From NCBI RefSeq assembly GCF_002734215.1, contig NZ_NSEB01000007.1, positions 322,057 through 386,056 of the forward strand: 64,000 bases of DNA, read 5' to 3'. Below are positions 43,865-53,709 of this stretch, in pieces. The stretch is from Fredinandcohnia onubensis. Its GTDB lineage: Bacteria; Bacillota; Bacilli; Bacillales; Bacillaceae_L. A program made the translations under genes and the position numbers. The notes beneath the pieces are model-generated. The model saw only the letters and a program-made list of their open reading frames with translations, did not search any database and had not been told where the DNA came from. The number at the start of each line of letters is the position of its first letter. The first letter of the stretch is position 1.

Positions 43865-45283
43865 TTATCTAGTTCGAACATAAACTGTTTTCCACTCTGT
43901 ATAAAACTTAATTGCATGAGTACCTAATTCACGGAAACCGCCAATACCAGTTGATTTAATACCACCAAATGGCATATGCGGCTCACTGTAGGTAGAAGGT
44001 AAATTAATGTGCACAAGTCCTGACTCAATTTCATCTGCATACTTCATCGCAGCTGATATATCTTTTGTGTAAATAGTCGAAGATAAACCGTATTCAATAT
44101 CGTTTGCTTGTTTCAAACATTCATCGAGGTCTGAAAACTTAATGATCGCTAATACTGGGCCAAATATTTCTTCCCTTGCTATAGTCATATCTTGTGTAAC
44201 ATTATCAAATAATTTTGGTTTAATATAATAGCCTTGTTTTACCCACTCTTCAGATGGCTCATCATCACCATAAATTAAAGTTGACCCTTCAGCCAGAGCC
44301 TTATTAATATAATGCCAACTATTTTCGTATTGTCCTTTATCTACAACAGGACCAATAATTGATGATTCTTCCGTAGGAGGTCCCAGCTTTACAGAATCTA
44401 AAACTTTCAACATTTGCTCTTTAAATGATTCATAGATCGTATTATGGACAAAAATTCGACTAGTCGCAGTGCAACGTTGTCCTGCATCTAATAATCCACC
44501 TGCTACGATATCTTTACATGCTAGTTCTAAATCGGCATCAGGCATGATAATAAACGGGTTTTTCCCTCCCATTTCCGCCTGAAAACGAATACCTCTAGTT
44601 GATAATAGTTTATTAATAGTCTTTCCTGTTTTATTTGAGCCAGTGAATGTAACTGCTTTAATATTTTCGTTTTCTGCAAATATGTCGCCAACTAATGGAC
44701 CGTCGGCTGGAATCATGGCTACAAGATTTTGAGGGAATCCCACTTCTTCAAATAAAGAGACAAGCTTTTGAGAGATTAGTAGCGATTGGTTAGCAGGCTT
44801 CCACACCACACTATTACCTGCAATTAGTGCTGGAGCAATTTTCCAAACAGGAATGGCAAGTGGGACATTCCATGGAGTTATGACGCCTACTACCCCTAAA
44901 GGTTGTTGTTTCGTATACGCAAAGACTCCTTCTTGTCTAGAAGGAATCGTTTCCCCTGTCATCCGAAACCCTTCCCCGGCAAAAAAACGCAGTATAGTGA
45001 CTGTTCTATGAACCTCAGCAATTCCGTCCCTTAAACATTTACCAACCTCTTCAGTTAGTAGCCTTCCCCATTCTTCGGCCTCTTTCTCTAATTTATCTGC
45101 CATTTTTAAAAGCATTTCCCCTCTTACTGGAGCGGGGGTTTTCTTCCATTCTTTTTGAGCTTCAACTGCAGAAAGTATTTTTTCTTCAACTTCTTGACGA
45201 TTCATCATTTCGAACTCTGCAATCATTTCTTCAGTTGCTGGATTAATTGAAACATATTTATTTTTCTCTAAAATGTCTTTCAT
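43865..45283 (-). CDS. Aldehyde dehydrogenase (NAD(P)+), second island copy
   Basis: A 472-residue ALDH. The nucleophile is in DAGQRCTATS near residue 270, the Glu in QAEMGGKNP near 236, and the cofactor loop FTGSNKTGK before it. A second Rossmann-type cofactor region and the C-terminal oligomer strand are complete. GGGGGATG lies ahead of the ATG. It is not closely similar to the 41612 gene along most of its length, so the operon holds distinct ALDH families. The substrate is unknown; benzaldehyde- or alpha-ketoglutarate semialdehyde-type enzymes look similar. Confidence 0.85.
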   Translation of the reverse strand: MKDILEKNKYVSINPATEEMIAEFEMMNRQEVEEKILSAVEAQKEWKKTPAPVRGEMLLKMADKLEKEAEEWGRLLTEEVGKCLRDGIAEVHRTVTILRFFAGEGFRMTGETIPSRQEGVFAYTKQQPLGVVGVITPWNVPLAIPVWKIAPALIAGNSVVWKPANQSLLISQKLVSLFEEVGFPQNLVAMIPADGPLVGDIFAENENIKAVTFTGSNKTGKTINKLLSTRGIRFQAEMGGKNPFIIMPDADLELACKDIVAGGLLDAGQRCTATSRIFVHNTIYESFKEQMLKVLDSVKLGPPTEESSIIGPVVDKGQYENSWHYINKALAEGSTLIYGDDEPSEEWVKQGYYIKPKLFDNVTQDMTIAREEIFGPVLAIIKFSDLDECLKQANDIEYGLSSTIYTKDISAAMKYADEIESGLVHINLPSTYSEPHMPFGGIKSTGIGGFRELGTHAIKFYTEWKTVYVRTR

Positions 45284-45324
45284 TTTATCATCCCCCAGTA
45301 AAATTTCAGTGCATAAATATGGAT

Positions 45325-45366
45325 GTAAGCGACCTATTATTTGATAAGAAATAGTAGGTCGCTTAC
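45325..45366. repeat. Intercistronic 15-bp hairpin
   Basis: GTAAGCGACCTATTA (45325-45339) pairs with TAGTAGGTCGCTTAC (45352-45366) around 12 bases, with one imperfect pair. No T-run on either side. It lies between mmsA and the second aldehyde dehydrogenase and may set mRNA processing or stability. Confidence 0.8.
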
Positions 45367-45418
45367 TAGTAGAAAAACAGTTTTAAAATAAGATTTATAA
45401 ATTGGTTTATTTCATCTG

Positions 45419-46876
45419 TTATTGATATCTTGCTGTTAACATTTTCTTTCTAGTATAAAACTCAACACCATCTGTTCCATTTGCATGAAGGTCCCCGTAA
45501 AAAGAATCTTTCCAACCAGAGAATGGGAAGAATGCCATTGGGGCAGGGACGCCTACATTAACTCCTAACATTCCAGAGTCGATTGTTTCACGGAACTTAC
45601 GTATTGAACTTGCGTTTTTTGTGTAGATACAGGCACCATTTGCAAATTTTGAACTATTTGCAACTTCAATCGCCTCTTCTAATGACTTTACGCGTACTAC
45701 GGATAAAACAGGTGCAAAAATTTCATCCTGCCATATTTTCATATCTCTTGTTACTTTATCGAAGATAGTCGGACCGACAAAGTAGCCGTCACCTTTTACT
45801 GCAGCATCCTTTCTACCATCACGAATTAGATCTGCACCTTCTTTGATACCTGATTCAATATATCCAAGAGTTCGTTTTTTATGTTCATCACGAATAACTG
45901 GACCTAAAAATACATTTTCTTCCAATCCATTCCCTATCGTAATATCATTAGCTTGATTATATAGTTCCTTAATCAAATCATCTGCCACGTCCTCCTGAAC
46001 AGTAACAACAGAGGCCGCCATACAGCGCTCACCTGCTGAACCAAATGCTGCACTTGAAATTTGAGCTGCTGCATCTTGAATGTCTGCATCATTTAATACG
46101 ATAGAGTGATTTTTAGCGCCAGCTAATGCTTGAACACGCTTCAAGTTTTCAGTTCCTTTTTTATACACATACTCTGCTACAGGCTGTGACCCTACAAACG
46201 AAATAGCCTTAACCAGTTTATGCTCTAAAAGTCCATTAACGACATCATGAGCACCATGTACGATGTTCAAAACCCCTTTTGGTAAACCAGCTTCCTCAAA
46301 TAGCTCAGCAAGTCGATTTGCTAATAAAGGAGTTCGTTCAGATGGCTTTAATACAAATGTATTACCGCACACGATTGCTAACGGAAACATCCAACAAGGT
46401 ACCATCATTGGGAAATTAAATGGTGTAATACCACCAACCACTCCAATTGGATAACGATACATGCCAGACTCCATATTAGTAGCGATATCTGGTAGTTGTT
46501 TTCCCATCATTAATGTAGGAGCACCTGCTGCAAATTCGACACACTCAATTCCACGCAAGACCTCACCATGGGATTCTGTATAACTTTTTCCATTTTCCAT
46601 CGTTATTAATCTAGCAAGTTCATCCCAATTTTCTACCAATAATTGTTGATATCTAAAAAGAATACGTGCTCTTTTTGGTACAGAAACCTGTGACCATGAT
46701 TTAAAAGTTTCGTTAGCCACCTGAACAGCTTTATCCACATCTTCTTTTGTAGAAAGCGGTACTTCTGCGATTATTTCTCCGGTTGCTGGATTATATACTG
46801 GCTGTTTAATAGTAGTAGAGCTTTCAATCCATTCCCCACCGATATAGTTAAACAATGTTTCTGATTGAACTAGCAT
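45419..46876 (-). CDS. mmsA: CoA-acylating (methyl)malonate-semialdehyde dehydrogenase
   Basis: A 485-residue ALDH of the MmsA/IolA type, which turns methylmalonate or malonate semialdehyde into propionyl- or acetyl-CoA with loss of CO2. Typical features are [48 protein letters not shown] and [11 protein letters not shown] with the catalytic Cys near residue 284. AAAGGAGAG precedes the ATG. No iol or valine pathway genes are next to it, so in this operon it most likely acts on a semialdehyde from the ThDP/dehydrogenase route. It is separated by 30 bp from the ThDP enzyme gene. Confidence 0.9.
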   Translation of the reverse strand: MLVQSETLFNYIGGEWIESSTTIKQPVYNPATGEIIAEVPLSTKEDVDKAVQVANETFKSWSQVSVPKRARILFRYQQLLVENWDELARLITMENGKSYTESHGEVLRGIECVEFAAGAPTLMMGKQLPDIATNMESGMYRYPIGVVGGITPFNFPMMVPCWMFPLAIVCGNTFVLKPSERTPLLANRLAELFEEAGLPKGVLNIVHGAHDVVNGLLEHKLVKAISFVGSQPVAEYVYKKGTENLKRVQALAGAKNHSIVLNDADIQDAAAQISSAAFGSAGERCMAASVVTVQEDVADDLIKELYNQANDITIGNGLEENVFLGPVIRDEHKKRTLGYIESGIKEGADLIRDGRKDAAVKGDGYFVGPTIFDKVTRDMKIWQDEIFAPVLSVVRVKSLEEAIEVANSSKFANGACIYTKNASSIRKFRETIDSGMLGVNVGVPAPMAFFPFSGWKDSFYGDLHANGTDGVEFYTRKKMLTARYQ

Positions 46877-46906
46877 GAATTTCTCTCTCCTTTTGGCAAG
46901 CCTATA

Positions 46907-48625
46907 TTAATAAGCTAGGGTAGTAAATTCACCTTGTTTTTTCTGATTCATAGCCTGACGATAAGGCATTGTTGGTGATTGCCACTCATCAGTATATACA
47001 TTAATAACGCTAGGTCTGCTAGCTTCAAGTTCCCGTTTTAGAATAGGGCCTAAATCTTGAATGTTACTTACGTTTTCTCCAACCATTCCAAACCCTTCAG
47101 CAATTGTTCCAAACTCAAAAGTTCCTAGCTCAACGGATTGGTTATGACCTGCTAAATTCAGTTGTTGCGTCCATTTAGACCAAGATAAAACTGAGTTGTT
47201 AAAGACAACATTGATAATAGGTAAATTTAATTGTTGTAAAGTCGCTAGTTCACCTACGTTGTAACTAAATGCACCATCACCACTTATAGCAATAATACGT
47301 GCACCTGGTTTTGCCATTGCTGCACCAAGAGCAAATGGTAAAGAAGACCCTAATCCTGCCGCTCCACGAGGAAGAATAATATTGCGTCCTTTTCTATTTA
47401 ATTCTACAAATCCTCCAGCCCATCCACTTGAAAAACCAGCATCACAGGTAATAATATCGTTTTCTCCTAATTGGTCTACAATGGCTTGAATAGCGGCTTG
47501 AGGCCAAATAGGAGTATTCTTACTATAGTTCTCACTGTTACGTACTTGTAACCACTTCTCTTTCTCAGTTTTAACTACATTCAACCATTCACTTGAGGTT
47601 GCAAATTGATGGTTCTCTAACTCAACTAGAATTTGTCTTAGAGTTTCACGAGCATCTCCCCATAAAGCAATATCTGCGTTGATTATCCGTCCAAACTCAG
47701 CAGGATCTATATCGATGTGAATTAGTTTCTGATCTTCTCTTGGCCAACTCCAACGATACGAGCTATTTTGGGAATGTTTATATCCAATTGCAAGAATGAC
47801 ATCAGCTTGATCAGCTACCACTTTTGCACAAGGACTACCTAATTCACCTAATACACCAAGACATAAGTCATTTGTTTCAGGTACACTTCCCTTACCAGTT
47901 AAGGTTGTTACGACAGGAATTTTATAGTCATCTGATAATTGATTAAGTTCCTCGTATGCTTGAGAAAGTTGTACCCCTCCGCCTGCAAGAATAATAGGTT
48001 TCTTTGCTGTTGAAAGTAAACGAACTGCTTTAGCAACCTCAGATTCAGGTGCAGAACATCTAAATTTAGGAAAATGACTCGTTCCTGATAACGGTTCCAA
48101 TTCTGTTGTCGCTAAGAAAACATCTTGAGGAATTTGTACAACTACTGGTCCAGGACGACCTGTAACTGCTGTATGAATAGCAGCAGAGACAACTTTAGAA
48201 AGCATCTCAATACTAGGAACATTAAATGTTTCTTTAGCAAATGGTTTTAACATATCAAGTTGGTTTCCACCTTGGCTAATACGTCCATATTGGTGCAATA
48301 ATACAGAGTTTTGCGGATGATCACTTACAATTACTAAAACCGGAACTGAGCTATTATACGCTTCCATTAGTCCGGAAGGAAATTTAGTAGCACCTGGACC
48401 TACAGTAGCGTCACAAACACCAATGCGACCCGAAACTCTAGAAAATGCATCAGCAGCAAATCCTGCAGTTGTTTCATCCCTAATCAAAGTATGAGTAATT
48501 TTATCTTCACGTTGTGATAAAGCATCATAAAAAGCATTTGCCTGTCCTCCTGGCATTCCAAAAACATGTGTTACACCGTGATTAATAAGTGTATCGACTA
48601 AAACATAACCTCCGTGACGTTGCAT
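46907..48625 (-). CDS. Thiamine diphosphate-dependent enzyme (acetolactate synthase superfamily)
   Basis: A 572-residue ThDP enzyme. The cofactor-activating Glu51 lies in RDETTAGFAADAF, and the C-terminal ThDP/Mg2+ motif begins GDGAFSYNVGELATL near 452 and ends NN. The family includes acetolactate synthase, benzoylformate and oxalyl-CoA decarboxylases and sulfoacetaldehyde acetyltransferase. Sequence features of each are partly missing, so I cannot choose; no small subunit or Pta is present. ATAGGAGG precedes the ATG. Its place between an ADH and MmsA suggests decarboxylation or carboligation of a keto acid in the pathway. Confidence 0.85.
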   Translation of the reverse strand: MQRHGGYVLVDTLINHGVTHVFGMPGGQANAFYDALSQREDKITHTLIRDETTAGFAADAFSRVSGRIGVCDATVGPGATKFPSGLMEAYNSSVPVLVIVSDHPQNSVLLHQYGRISQGGNQLDMLKPFAKETFNVPSIEMLSKVVSAAIHTAVTGRPGPVVVQIPQDVFLATTELEPLSGTSHFPKFRCSAPESEVAKAVRLLSTAKKPIILAGGGVQLSQAYEELNQLSDDYKIPVVTTLTGKGSVPETNDLCLGVLGELGSPCAKVVADQADVILAIGYKHSQNSSYRWSWPREDQKLIHIDIDPAEFGRIINADIALWGDARETLRQILVELENHQFATSSEWLNVVKTEKEKWLQVRNSENYSKNTPIWPQAAIQAIVDQLGENDIITCDAGFSSGWAGGFVELNRKGRNIILPRGAAGLGSSLPFALGAAMAKPGARIIAISGDGAFSYNVGELATLQQLNLPIINVVFNNSVLSWSKWTQQLNLAGHNQSVELGTFEFGTIAEGFGMVGENVSNIQDLGPILKRELEASRPSVINVYTDEWQSPTMPYRQAMNQKKQGEFTTLAY

Positions 48626-48678
48626 AACAATTCCTCCTATAAGTTCGTATTATTTTTATAAATTAATATTTTGATAAC

Positions 48679-49710
48679 CTATAACTTGAATAGCACCTTT
48701 ACTTGCTCTTTGTTTTTAAAGACTTCAAATGCTTCTTTCCACTGCTCTAACTCATAAAATTCGTCAAATAGAAGTGAAAAATCAACTTTACCTTCCTTTA
48801 CGATACGCAGTGAATTTTCCCAATCTTGTTTGGTATGTCCAATACTTCCAGTAACTAGAATTTCTTTATAAGCTATTTTCATAAAATCAATCGTTACCGG
48901 TGTACTTCTTGTACCTATCTGCACATACTGTCCAGCTCTTCTACATAACTCTAACCCTTGATTTACACCACCTGCGGTACCAGTACACTCAATTACTATA
49001 TTAGGTCCTTGACCATCAGATAAAGCTAAAAGCGGATCATCAGACCCATTATTTAGTTCGTTAGAGACAACAACCAAATCAGCTCCCAACTTTTTAGCTA
49101 ATCTGAGTCGCTTTCGATCATCTTCTAACCCAGATACGACTACTGTTGCACCATAAGCTTTACAAAGAAGCACTGCCATAAGTCCAATAGGACCTGGACC
49201 AATTATAAGGACAGCATCAGACGGCTTAATTGTAACCGCATTCATAGCGTGGACTACTACAGTAAATGGCTCTGTTAGCGCAGCAGTTGCCAAATCAATT
49301 TCTTTAGGAAGTACATGAATTTGATTTTTATGGACTTTTACAAATTCAGCAAAAACACCATCATGATCGAAACCAATTCTTGTTTTTTCCTTACATAAAT
49401 TTTCTCTTCCCTTTATACAAAGCTCACACGCTCCACATGATGAGTAAATCGTTCGAGCAACTACATTTGTTCCAATTGTCAAATCACTTACTCCTGGTCC
49501 AAGTTTTACAATTTGACCACTAAATTCATGTCCCAGTACTAATGGATTTTTATATGAATGATAATGACCATCATATATTTTCATATCTGTCCCACAAATA
49601 CCTGCATAATGGACTTTAATGAGCACTTCATCATGGCCAGGTACTGGTTTTGCTAATTCTTGTAGCAATACATCTTCAGCATCAAAGCTTTGTTTCATTA
49701 ATGCCTTCAT
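48679..49710 (-). CDS. Zinc-dependent alcohol dehydrogenase (threonine/polyol dehydrogenase-like)
   Basis: A 343-residue MDR. Catalytic zinc ligands are Cys39 in AGICGTDMK and His61/Glu62 in LGHEFSG; the structural zinc site is Cys92/95/98/106 in SCGACELCIKGRENLC. The cofactor motif GPGPIGLMAV follows near residue 168. Closest in style to L-threonine and sorbitol dehydrogenases. TTGGAGGAG precedes the ATG. It is second in the operon after an SDR, so two alcohol-oxidising enzymes act in series or on different substrates. Confidence 0.9.
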   Translation of the reverse strand: MKALMKQSFDAEDVLLQELAKPVPGHDEVLIKVHYAGICGTDMKIYDGHYHSYKNPLVLGHEFSGQIVKLGPGVSDLTIGTNVVARTIYSSCGACELCIKGRENLCKEKTRIGFDHDGVFAEFVKVHKNQIHVLPKEIDLATAALTEPFTVVVHAMNAVTIKPSDAVLIIGPGPIGLMAVLLCKAYGATVVVSGLEDDRKRLRLAKKLGADLVVVSNELNNGSDDPLLALSDGQGPNIVIECTGTAGGVNQGLELCRRAGQYVQIGTRSTPVTIDFMKIAYKEILVTGSIGHTKQDWENSLRIVKEGKVDFSLLFDEFYELEQWKEAFEVFKNKEQVKVLFKL

Positions 49711-49749
49711 TAACTACTCCTCCAATACTGTATAGAGAATGCCAGATTG

Positions 49750-50514
49750 TTACATCATCAATCGTCCACCATTAATATCAATTACAGATCCAGTAATGTA
49801 ACTTGATTGAGTTGTTACTAAAAATAGAATAGTATTTGCTACTTCTTCAGGAGTACCTAAACGTCTCAATGGGATATTATTTATTACTTGTCTATTTACT
49901 TCTTCCGGAACGTCCTTAACCATAGGCGTGTCTATTCGACCAGGAGCAACCGCATTTACATAAATTCCACTTGGTCCTAATTCACCTGCCATTTGACGTG
50001 TAAGAGAGATAAGACCTGCTTTACTAACAGCGTAATGTGCTCCCGTAATAGAACTATAAGACCTACCAGCTTGGGAAGAAATATTTACAATGTGCCCACT
50101 TCCATTCTTCAACATTAATCGTGCTGCAGCCTGTGAGCAGTAAAAGGATCCATTTAAGTTAATATTAATTACTTTATGCCATTCCTCAGTTGACATTTGT
50201 TCCACTGGTACTCTTCCATTTTCCCCTTTAGGAGATATACCAGCTCCATTTACCAGAATATCCAATCGACCAAATTTATCCTTAATAATAGCTTCTACAT
50301 GTTCTACAGCACTTTGATTTGACACATCTAACTGTAGTGGTACAACCTCAACACCATATTTATATAATTTCTCTGATAGTTCCTGCGCCTTTTCAAGATT
50401 TACATCTGTTATCACTAGGTGACTTCCTTCTTTAGCTAAGGCCTCACAGATTGCGCTTCCTATACTCCCTGTAGCTCCTGTTATCCAACTAACAGAATTA
50501 TCTAAAACTCTCAT
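49750..50514 (-). CDS. Short-chain dehydrogenase/reductase
   Basis: A 254-residue classical SDR. Cofactor motif TGATGSIG (residues 13-20), NGAGISPKG, the Ser in VNISSQAG and the catalytic YAVSK near 160 are all in place. The acidic residue after strand 2 (VITDVN) favours NAD(H). GGGAG precedes the ATG at a normal distance. It is the first gene of the seven-gene minus-strand operon, near a promoter region with ATATGATAT motifs shared with the lysR promoter. Substrate is unknown. Confidence 0.9.
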   Translation of the reverse strand: MRVLDNSVSWITGATGSIGSAICEALAKEGSHLVITDVNLEKAQELSEKLYKYGVEVVPLQLDVSNQSAVEHVEAIIKDKFGRLDILVNGAGISPKGENGRVPVEQMSTEEWHKVININLNGSFYCSQAAARLMLKNGSGHIVNISSQAGRSYSSITGAHYAVSKAGLISLTRQMAGELGPSGIYVNAVAPGRIDTPMVKDVPEEVNRQVINNIPLRRLGTPEEVANTILFLVTTQSSYITGSVIDINGGRLMM

Positions 50515-50607
50515 CTCTTCAATGCTCCCTCTCCAATCAACGTTTTTGAATTTTTTGATTATTAACTATTGATTAAAAGTTTAAATAATAGTTATCTATA
50601 TGTAAAA

Positions 50608-50634
50608 TATCAATATTATATGATATCCATATGT
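50608..50634. promoter_or_regulatory. Candidate LysR site upstream of the island operon
   Basis: Contains ATATGATAT (50618-50626) followed by CCATATG. The same ATATGATAT block occurs near the lysR start (51754-51762). Confidence 0.35.
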
Positions 50635-50773
50635 ACTGCATATCTTTACTTATATAACATCATAATGAAAAACATCCCCATAGCTATGGAGATGTTAGAA
50701 GTTTCTTACTCAGTTCGCAGAGTCGCAAATGGAGAAAATACCTTGAAATAACTAAATTGGTTTAAAAGTTGAG

Positions 50774-51658
50774 TTACTTAATCATGCAGTATTTGTTTAT
50801 TAGGTTTTTTAAGTTGATTATTACAGGGTTTGTCTCATTTTTTCTCCAAATCACGGCAGTAGGAATATAAATGTCTGACTCCCCGAATGGTAAAACTTTC
50901 AATCCCTCCTCAACTTGATAAACAGCTGAATGCGGTGCCAACCCTACCCCTGGACCAGTTTTCACCAATTTTAGCAGTGTAGAGCTTGTTTCTGTATGTG
51001 CTATTATATTTGGCTTTGTCTTAGTTTCCTCTAATCTCTGAACAATTTGAGTAAATGCACTATGAGTAGTACTGGCTCGTATCAAAATCAGCGGTCTTTC
51101 CTTTAAATCCTTTGGTAATATTTTTTCTTTTTCAGCTAATGGATCATCTTTACGAACAACAACACGAATTGGATCATTTCCAAGAATAGAATAATTAAGT
51201 TCAAGATGATGTATCGGTAATCGTGCGATTCCTATATGGGCTTCTCCACTTAATACTAATGATGCTACTGCATTTGAATTTCCTTCTTTAATTGAAAAGT
51301 GCATATTAAGGTCATCTTTCCATATATTTGCCAACGCAACACTTAAGCTAGCAGAAAAACTCGACATGATAGCCACCGTAATGTTGCCCATCATTAGATT
51401 TTGAGGATCTGATACATAGTTAAGAACTTCGTCATATTGACGAAGTAAAGGGCTGATTTTTTGTAGAAGAAGTTTACCTTCCTCTGTAAGAACAACTCCC
51501 TTTTTATGTCTTTCAAATAACTTTACTCCCATTTCGTTTTCCATGCTTTGAATCTGTTGACTAAGTGGTGGTTGAGACATATTTAATTCTGCAGCAGCTT
51601 TTGTGATGTTACCAAACCTTGCCACGGCCTCAAAATATTTAAAGTTTCTAAAATCCAC
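50774..51658 (-). CDS. LysR-family transcriptional regulator
   Basis: A 294-residue LysR regulator. The N-terminal winged helix-turn-helix (FGNITKAAAELNMSQPPLSQQI, residues 16-37) is classic, and the C-terminal substrate-binding domain begins near residue 90 (GNITVAIMSSFS). A GTG start has TAGGGAG upstream. It is transcribed divergently from the TctCBA transporter and stands just upstream of the SDR operon on the same strand, between the two likely targets. Such regulators normally bind the pathway substrate or an intermediate. Confidence 0.9.
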   Translation of the reverse strand: MDFRNFKYFEAVARFGNITKAAAELNMSQPPLSQQIQSMENEMGVKLFERHKKGVVLTEEGKLLLQKISPLLRQYDEVLNYVSDPQNLMMGNITVAIMSSFSASLSVALANIWKDDLNMHFSIKEGNSNAVASLVLSGEAHIGIARLPIHHLELNYSILGNDPIRVVVRKDDPLAEKEKILPKDLKERPLILIRASTTHSAFTQIVQRLEETKTKPNIIAHTETSSTLLKLVKTGPGVGLAPHSAVYQVEEGLKVLPFGESDIYIPTAVIWRKNETNPVIINLKNLINKYCMIK

Positions 51659-52160
51659 TTTACTCCCTACCTTTCTTCTAATATTTATGAATCTTCTCTT
51701 TTCAAACTGATTTTATTTATTTGAACAAATTCAGAATCTACTACTAAATAACCATATGATATTTTTAATATTTTTCTTTTATCATATGCCTAGGATATGT
51801 CATCAATATTAGTTTCATATTGTACATTTGTAAAGTTGTTTATTATTATTAAATTACAAGATTTAGAATTGTCGACGAATTCTAATTAATATATTTATAG
51901 TTTTTTATTAATGATGAAAATGTATAATAGAAAAATGTACAGATTTTTGAAAGTTCTTTAATACACATTCAGAAATTATTTCAACATTAAAATTTAAACG
52001 CTTACATTGTTAAAGGTCTGAAAGGAGGACTTTATCCTAAGCATTTATTTAATTAGTGGGAATTTTCACTTATAATTTAAGTAATTTCTTGGTAAGTTAT
52101 CTTGATTATTTTGGTGGGTGTAGTTCATTTTTAAAGTGAAAAATAAGGAGAGTGGAAGTA
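51659..52160. promoter_or_regulatory. Divergent control region of lysR and tctC
   Basis: 500 bp of AT-rich DNA. CATATGATA (51753-51761) and TATCATATG (51780-51788) form a 9-bp inverted repeat, and further ATATG blocks follow. A cre-like TTTAAACGCTTACA (51993-52006) matches 13 of 14 consensus positions. No gene is visible in it. Confidence 0.45.
51993..52006. promoter_or_regulatory. Candidate cre (CcpA) site before tctC
   Basis: TTTAAACGCTTACA matches TGWAANCGNTNWCA at 13 of 14 positions, about 155 bp ahead of tctC. Confidence 0.5.
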
Positions 52161-53198
52161 TTGAAGAAAATGAAATTTAATAACCTTCTTTTAGTATTAG
52201 CTTTAATATCTATTATTTTAGTTGGTTGTAGTTCAAATAAGAATCAGGCTCAGGGATCTTCGTCAAAAGATACAAAACTTGATTATCCTACTAAATCAAT
52301 TAACTTCATTGTTCCTTTCGCAGCTGGTGGAAGTACTGATACAGTTGCTAGAGGGATTGCTGAAACTGCACCTAACATTATTGGTCAATCCATGGTCGTT
52401 GTTAACCGTCCAGGTGCAAGTGGAACCATTGGAACCGCCGAAGGGGCAAAAGCAAAACCAGATGGATATACGATTAATCTAGTTACTGGTACTTCCCTTG
52501 CAATGCAACCCTTATTAAAAGATCTTAATTATACTATTGATGATTTTAAATTCATTTCTAGTGTTGTTTACAATCCATTACTATTAGTAGTAGATGGTAA
52601 TAGTCCATATGACTCCATTCAAGACCTCATTGGTCACGCAAAAGCAAATGATCAAACCCTTAAAGTTGGTCATCCAGGTGTTGGTACAGTTAATGATATT
52701 GCTCATGCAGCCTTTTTTAATAGCACAGGTATAAAGACTTCAAATATTCCATTCAAAGCTAATAACGAATCAATTGCTGCAATTATTGGTGGCCATATTG
52801 ATATTGCTGCAGTTCACCCCATGGAATCGTCAGAATATCTTAGAGATGGAAAATTAAAAGCCCTTGGTATTTTTACACCAGAAAGACTAGATTTATTTCC
52901 AGATGTTCCGACAATTGGCGAAGAATTAACAAAGGCTGGTATTGATTCACCATATAACAATTATGACTTTTCTGCCTGGTACTACTTAGCAGTGCCAAAA
53001 GAAACTCCAGACGAAGTCGTTAATTTTCTCAGAGAAAACATGAAGTCTGTTTTAGAAGATGAATCTTTTAAGAAAAATGCTGACAATCTAAAAATGACCA
53101 TTCGCTTAATTGAAGGTGAGGAAATTACTAACCAATTAAAAGAAATGGAGAAAACGAACGAAACTATGATTAAGGATTTTGGAATCGGTAAGGAATAA
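52161..53198 (+). CDS. Tripartite tricarboxylate transporter substrate-binding protein (TctC-like)
   Basis: A 345-residue lipoprotein. Signal peptide with lipobox ILVGCS gives lipid attachment at Cys23. The mature protein has the Bug/TctC signature YPTKSINFIVPFAAGGSTDT and a GASGTIGTAEGA loop that binds a carboxylate. AAGGAG at 52145-52150 suits the TTG at 52161; the frame's GTG at 52152 is too close. It is the first gene of a complete TctCBA set and divergent from lysR. The ligand is probably the organic acid that feeds the island enzymes. Confidence 0.88.
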   Translation: MKKMKFNNLLLVLALISIILVGCSSNKNQAQGSSSKDTKLDYPTKSINFIVPFAAGGSTDTVARGIAETAPNIIGQSMVVVNRPGASGTIGTAEGAKAKPDGYTINLVTGTSLAMQPLLKDLNYTIDDFKFISSVVYNPLLLVVDGNSPYDSIQDLIGHAKANDQTLKVGHPGVGTVNDIAHAAFFNSTGIKTSNIPFKANNESIAAIIGGHIDIAAVHPMESSEYLRDGKLKALGIFTPERLDLFPDVPTIGEELTKAGIDSPYNNYDFSAWYYLAVPKETPDEVVNFLRENMKSVLEDESFKKNADNLKMTIRLIEGEEITNQLKEMEKTNETMIKDFGIGKE

Positions 53199-53248
53199 TA
53201 TTTTTTAACTAAAGACTTAGGAATATTTAGAGTTAGTAGGTGGTGTAT

Positions 53249-53695
53249 TTGGAAAAGAAATTAGTAACAAATATTTTTAACGGTATTCTATTCTTAATTT
53301 GCGTAAGCTATTTAATTATTTCTTTCAGTATGTCTATAGGTAAGCCTGATAACCCTGGCCCCGGATTTGTACCTATTACTATTGGTGTTATGGGTACCCT
53401 TTTAGCTTTAGGTTTATTAATAAAAGACATAATTAGTAAGTACGATGTTAAAATTGAGGATTTCACTAAACCAGGTGTTTTACGATTTAGTGGGTTTGTC
53501 GTTTCAATCCTTCTATTTTTATTAACTTATAATCTATTAGGGGTACCTGTACTGTTTTTATTAGTTCTTAGCCTTGCCAAAATTATAGGCTATAAAGGCT
53601 GGATATTCCCCATTCTATTCGCTGGAGTTTTCACATCAATTGTATACTTTTTATTTAGTTTACTACAAATCCCATTCCCTGCTGGGATCTTTTAG
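53249..53695 (+). CDS. Tripartite tricarboxylate transporter small membrane subunit (TctB-like)
   Basis: About 148 residues with four hydrophobic helices, typical for TctB. It sits 50 bp after tctC and 14 bp before tctA. The TTG at 53249 (MEKKLVTNIFNG) is preceded by AGGTGG; an upstream GTG is in frame. The conserved P-G-P-G (DNPGPGFVPITIG) segment after helix 1 is seen in the family. It is needed with TctA for secondary transport. Confidence 0.83.
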   Translation: MEKKLVTNIFNGILFLICVSYLIISFSMSIGKPDNPGPGFVPITIGVMGTLLALGLLIKDIISKYDVKIEDFTKPGVLRFSGFVVSILLFLLTYNLLGVPVLFLLVLSLAKIIGYKGWIFPILFAGVFTSIVYFLFSLLQIPFPAGIF

Positions 53696-53709
53696 GGGGT
53701 GAATGTTCA

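Noticed and set aside
46907-48625. Naming the ThDP enzyme as sulfoacetaldehyde acetyltransferase or acetolactate synthase
   Set aside because: The Xsc-type sequence features I recall are absent, no Pta is near, and there is no acetolactate synthase small subunit; only the superfamily is safe.
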